Of a DNA stretch of 18,091 nucleotides, positions 14,981-18,091 are shown piece by piece. The stretch covers positions 1-18,091 of the forward strand of contig WJJC01000058.1 in the NCBI GenBank assembly GCA_014729945.1, given 5' to 3'. This stretch comes from Candidatus Bathyarchaeota archaeon. Its GTDB lineage: Archaea > Thermoproteota > Bathyarchaeia > TCS64. Below the pieces are notes generated by a model that did not search any database, had not been told where the DNA came from, and saw nothing but the letters and a program-made list of their open reading frames with translations. Each line of letters starts with the position of its first letter. The first letter of the stretch is position 1. The position numbers and the translations under genes are program-made.

Positions 14981-17900
14981 CCAATGCCTCCTTATAAGAT
15001 TTCATTGACTTATAGAACATAGTATAATGCCCCCTCTTTATCACATGTAGACTGTAGTTTGCTTCCTCAAACAAGAATACAAGTTCCTTGAGGTAGTCAT
15101 GGGCTTCAACAGGAGTTTTTTCCTTTAGATAATTATAGAGTTCCCGTGCCGTATAGTTATCGTTTATTCGTTCAAACTGTTCTTTTGCTTCCTTGAAGCG
15201 GTTATTGAAGAGTTTAATAATCTCCTCGCGGTATTCAACGATCTTGATTTTAAGACTGGTTTGGAGGCGCTCCGATTCATTTGTGATAGTTAACTCATTT
15301 ACCCCTTTATCAAGACGCGTGGTGAAAGACACTACCCCATCTTCATCTGTATTACCTGAGTATAACTCCGTGTCTCCCACTGAAAACTTCAACCTTTCCC
15401 CAGACATGGGTGCACCCTCGGTGGAAACCATTTTCCCTTCAAAGAGAAGTGGCTCTGTGTTCCATACGGGAGGTAAGCCATTTTCTATCTCTGGCAGAGT
15501 CAGGGAAAGCCTTGAAGAACTATTTGATTCTACCACCTCAGGCAACGCCTCATCCAAGGTCCCCAGCCTCTGGTCTCTAAGATGATATAATCCAACTATT
15601 CCACCAGTAAGAAGCACTAAAGCTAGTAAAGGTATTAATGGGAAAGAGTTAGGCGTTAGAATATTGATCACCTGACTGGTGGAGGAAGATAAATAGTCAC
15701 CGTATCCAATGTAGTATGCTCGAAGGGTTAAAGGACCCTTAATCTCTGGTAGTATTATATTAGTCTCTACTTCTCCAAGTAAGTCAGTCTGAACAGATTT
15801 TGAGTAGGTTTGATTACCTCTAATATATGTTAGGTTGATAAGTTGACTGCTTATTGGTTGACCAGTATCATCCGTGAGTTTTACCGTAACATCTGATCTC
15901 TTGCCTCCCTGAGATGATCCAGGTGACAGCAGTTCAAGAAATGTCTGGGATTTAACATGTGCGAAAGAGTTCTCTGTAATATCGAGACTCGGGATCGTGA
16001 TACGTAGGGGGGTTAGACCCAAGGGGGTATCATTGGGGATGCTCTGGGTTATGAAGAATTCTCCATCGTCACTAGTTACAGTACTTGTCTCCTTACCGAG
16101 AAAACTAAGGGTGATCGGCTCATTGATACCTGGAACATCATTTAGGTGTACCTTACCGTGAATAATTGATCTCCTTCCTCGGGTTACCTCTGTCTCCGGA
16201 GGGAGGGTGATCTGATATGATTTTGAAACTATCTCCACTGTAGTTGACGCGCCGTAAGTGTATTCAGTTCCGTCCCAGCTGAAAGTGACTTCGATCACTC
16301 CCTCTGGGGATGAAGTGGTAAACGTGACTCGTCCACTAGCATCGGTTATTCGATTCAATGTCGTTGATCCTACGTCTATTTGGCACGGAGTATGAGGAAT
16401 TGATTTGTTCGTGTTTGAGTTCACCAGAGTCGCAGCCACCTCATAGGGTTTACCGGATACCACTAATCGAGGGGCTTCCACTAGGAAACTCGTCTCGGTA
16501 TATGCCAGCAAGGGGGGATCACTCCAAGAATCCATGTAGGTGTCATCACCCAGAGTATGCACATCGACCATATATTCACCTCCCGGGAGACTAACAGGGA
16601 ATGTGCATGAGATGTTATAAAAACCAGCTGAGACAACTCCTCGACCGGCTAAAACCCCTGACTCTTCTTTATCTTGTTTAAGATACACCAGAACATCAAG
16701 AGCGTCAACAGGATCCCCTGAGTTATCAACAACATTACCTGCTACAGTAAACTCTCCACCGACAGACACCACTTCATCCTGATATGTAATATTGGTAAAA
16801 GAGGGAATCAATCCACTGCTCTCATTAACCTGAGGACCTGAGATCGGGGTCGCATCAAAAACTATCCAACCAAAGTCATCAAATAACACCTCAGTGTAGG
16901 CATGAGCTTGAAGAGCCCCTACGTCCTGTACCTCGGTTTCCGGGTTCACAAGCCACCCTGTTACGAGTCTCGCAGGGATACCTATACTCCTAGCTAACAA
17001 GGTTAACGCAGATGCATAATCAGTGCATACTCCTTCTTTCTCATATTCAATGAACCAGATGACCGGGTCTGTACCAAGAGGAGGATCTGAGGCCGACTGA
17101 TTATAGGCATAATTCGCAGTAAGGTATTCGGTTAGTGACTGCATCTTAGCGTATGGGGTTGAGTCATATATTGTGATCTGCTCAGCCATGGGTTTGATTC
17201 TTGACTTCAGATCATCAGGGATCTGTAAATACGCTTCAACCACATAAGTATCTGCGCGGGATAGAGATGTATCTGAGAAAGCGTATTGATTGCCGATTAC
17301 TCTGTAAGGAGTAACTACAGTTTTATCTGTTTTGAAGATATTCTGATCTGGGTAATAAGTTAAAGGATCATATGCTTCTATTTGCACCGGATTTTGGGGA
17401 CCAGGTATACTAGTGTTGAATCCATTACTGGGCTCTATTACATAGCTGTACTCCTCAATAGAGGTATACTCGGTGACATGATTTTGGATCACCTGGCCAT
17501 CATAATTAATGCCCAGACCTGAGGTCGAGTACCAAGAACCATTATAATGTTCTCCCACTCCGTCACGTAGATATTCAGATCCAGTCATACCATATATTCT
17601 GAAAACCCTTTCACGTGAAATCTCTGATTCATCTGGATAATCAAAATCCAGATCATCCAAGAGATTCTCTCCTTCGGTTAGGTTAAGATCCGGGATCTCG
17701 TTAACCATATCACTAATATCCCCTGAAGGGGTAGCATCGAAAATAATCCACCCAAGATCTTCAAAAGGTATCTCGGTAAAAGCATGACTCTGAATGGGGT
17801 AAACATTCTGAAAGGGAGCGTAAGGGTCAATATAATATCCACCTACAAGGCGGGCGGAGAACCCAAGGCTACGAGCTAACATAACGAGAGCCGTGTTAAA

Positions 17901-18091
17901 ATGACTGCATACGCCTTCACCAGATTCGAACAGGAAATATTCAAGGGGATCAACTCCCGAGGGGGGGGCAGCAGCCGACAGATTATACTCATAATAGGAT
18001 TCTAGATAATCTTCCAGCGCAAGTATTGCCTCATAATCTGTGGTCGTATTCCTTGTAATCTCCTCAGCAAGATCATGTATATCCTCATGTA
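14964..18091 (-). CDS. tandem transglutaminase surface protein with Ig-like repeats and DUF4129-like tail (5' end missing)
   Basis: The frame stays open to the window edge, so the N-terminus is missing; 1041 residues are visible. The first ATG inside (17882) falls within a domain and cannot be the start. Transglutaminase-like domain 1 has its triad at visible Cys61 (EGVCSHF), His102 (QSHAFTE) and Asp118 (FDATP). Domain 2 has Cys355 (EGVCTDY), His396 (QAHAYTE) and Asp412 (FDATP). About four Ig-like/carboxypeptidase-regulatory-like repeats follow to about residue 810, then one span (PLIPLLALVLLTGGIVGLYHL, about 817-837). After it come another Ig-like segment and a helical tail (ELYNYLKEKTPVEAHDYLKE, FEEANYSLH) resembling DUF4129. 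Many N-glycosylation sequons precede the span, so the catalytic part should face outward. Such proteins accompany MoxR and DUF58; substrates are unknown. It is coupled to the downstream membrane protein. Confidence 0.92.
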   Translation of the reverse strand, partial: HEDIHDLAEEITRNTTTDYEAILALEDYLESYYEYNLSAAAPPSGVDPLEYFLFESGEGVCSHFNTALVMLARSLGFSARLVGGYYIDPYAPFQNVYPIQSHAFTEIPFEDLGWIIFDATPSGDISDMVNEIPDLNLTEGENLLDDLDFDYPDESEISRERVFRIYGMTGSEYLRDGVGEHYNGSWYSTSGLGINYDGQVIQNHVTEYTSIEEYSYVIEPSNGFNTSIPGPQNPVQIEAYDPLTYYPDQNIFKTDKTVVTPYRVIGNQYAFSDTSLSRADTYVVEAYLQIPDDLKSRIKPMAEQITIYDSTPYAKMQSLTEYLTANYAYNQSASDPPLGTDPVIWFIEYEKEGVCTDYASALTLLARSIGIPARLVTGWLVNPETEVQDVGALQAHAYTEVLFDDFGWIVFDATPISGPQVNESSGLIPSFTNITYQDEVVSVGGEFTVAGNVVDNSGDPVDALDVLVYLKQDKEESGVLAGRGVVSAGFYNISCTFPVSLPGGEYMVDVHTLGDDTYMDSWSDPPLLAYTETSFLVEAPRLVVSGKPYEVAATLVNSNTNKSIPHTPCQIDVGSTTLNRITDASGRVTFTTSSPEGVIEVTFSWDGTEYTYGASTTVEIVSKSYQITLPPETEVTRGRRSIIHGKVHLNDVPGINEPITLSFLGKETSTVTSDDGEFFITQSIPNDTPLGLTPLRITIPSLDITENSFAHVKSQTFLELLSPGSSQGGKRSDVTVKLTDDTGQPISSQLINLTYIRGNQTYSKSVQTDLLGEVETNIILPEIKGPLTLRAYYIGYGDYLSSSTSQVINILTPNSFPLIPLLALVLLTGGIVGLYHLRDQRLGTLDEALPEVVESNSSSRLSLTLPEIENGLPPVWNTEPLLFEGKMVSTEGAPMSGERLKFSVGDTELYSGNTDEDGVVSFTTRLDKGVNELTITNESERLQTSLKIKIVEYREEIIKLFNNRFKEAKEQFERINDNYTARELYNYLKEKTPVEAHDYLKELVFLFEEANYSLHVIKRGHYTMFYKSMKSYKEALDGEIS

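Noticed and set aside
17880..17882. ATG at 17882 as the start of the large transglutaminase gene
   Set aside because: It falls between the catalytic Cys and His of the first transglutaminase domain. The same frame is open upstream to the window edge and encodes the missing first half of that domain.
17961..17968. Run of eight G as a possible frameshift
   Set aside because: The minus-strand frame stays intact on both sides, and the flanking protein reads as a normal transglutaminase domain through it, so there is no sign of a broken gene.

Overview
The window reads as a densely coded archaeal chromosome segment of moderate GC. The archaeal signs are an AbrB-PhoU fusion regulator, AT-rich TATA-like boxes about 25 bases upstream of inferred transcript starts, several genes with almost no 5' leader, TTG and GTG starts beside GGTGA/GAGG-type ribosome binding sites, and an oligo-T terminator. 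The exact lineage cannot be fixed from the sequence. A zinc-ribbon/acidic/coiled-coil protein with possible CdvA resemblance would suit an Asgard, Bathyarchaeia or related uncultivated group, but that is a guess. No RNA gene, CRISPR array, insertion sequence or phage gene is visible.

Left part (83-4464, all minus strand): a small PH-like protein, an AbrB-PhoU regulator, MobA (molybdopterin guanylyltransferase), a polytopic polysaccharide flippase and a winged-helix regulator. These look like individually promoted housekeeping genes. An inverted repeat lies just upstream of the flippase TATA box.

Middle (4673-8728): a plus-strand zinc-ribbon/coiled-coil protein converges, with one base between stop codons, on a tight minus-strand operon. 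The operon encodes a MoxR AAA+ ATPase, a DUF58 protein and a five-TM membrane protein. Genes in it are separated by 6 bases or overlap by 4, and the MoxR gene has a strong Shine-Dalgarno.

Metabolic block (8886-13796): a CoA-acylating (methyl)malonate-semialdehyde dehydrogenase and a directly abutting ferritin-like protein (plus) converge on a class-III omega-aminotransferase (minus). The aminotransferase diverges from a YtcJ-type amidohydrolase (plus) across a 70-base gap that seems to use one symmetric TATA element. Together they suggest catabolism of a beta-amino acid: release from an amide or ring precursor, transamination to a semialdehyde, then oxidative decarboxylation to acetyl- or propionyl-CoA.

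Right end (13793 to the edge, minus): a polytopic membrane protein overlapping the end of a very large gene that runs off the window. The large protein has two complete transglutaminase-like domains in tandem, Ig-like repeats, one membrane span and a cytosolic DUF4129-like tail. MoxR, DUF58, transglutaminase and DUF4129 are known partners in bacteria and archaea. Here the set is split in two by the metabolic block, with one unrecognised membrane protein in each half. This split cell-surface system is the most interesting feature of the window.
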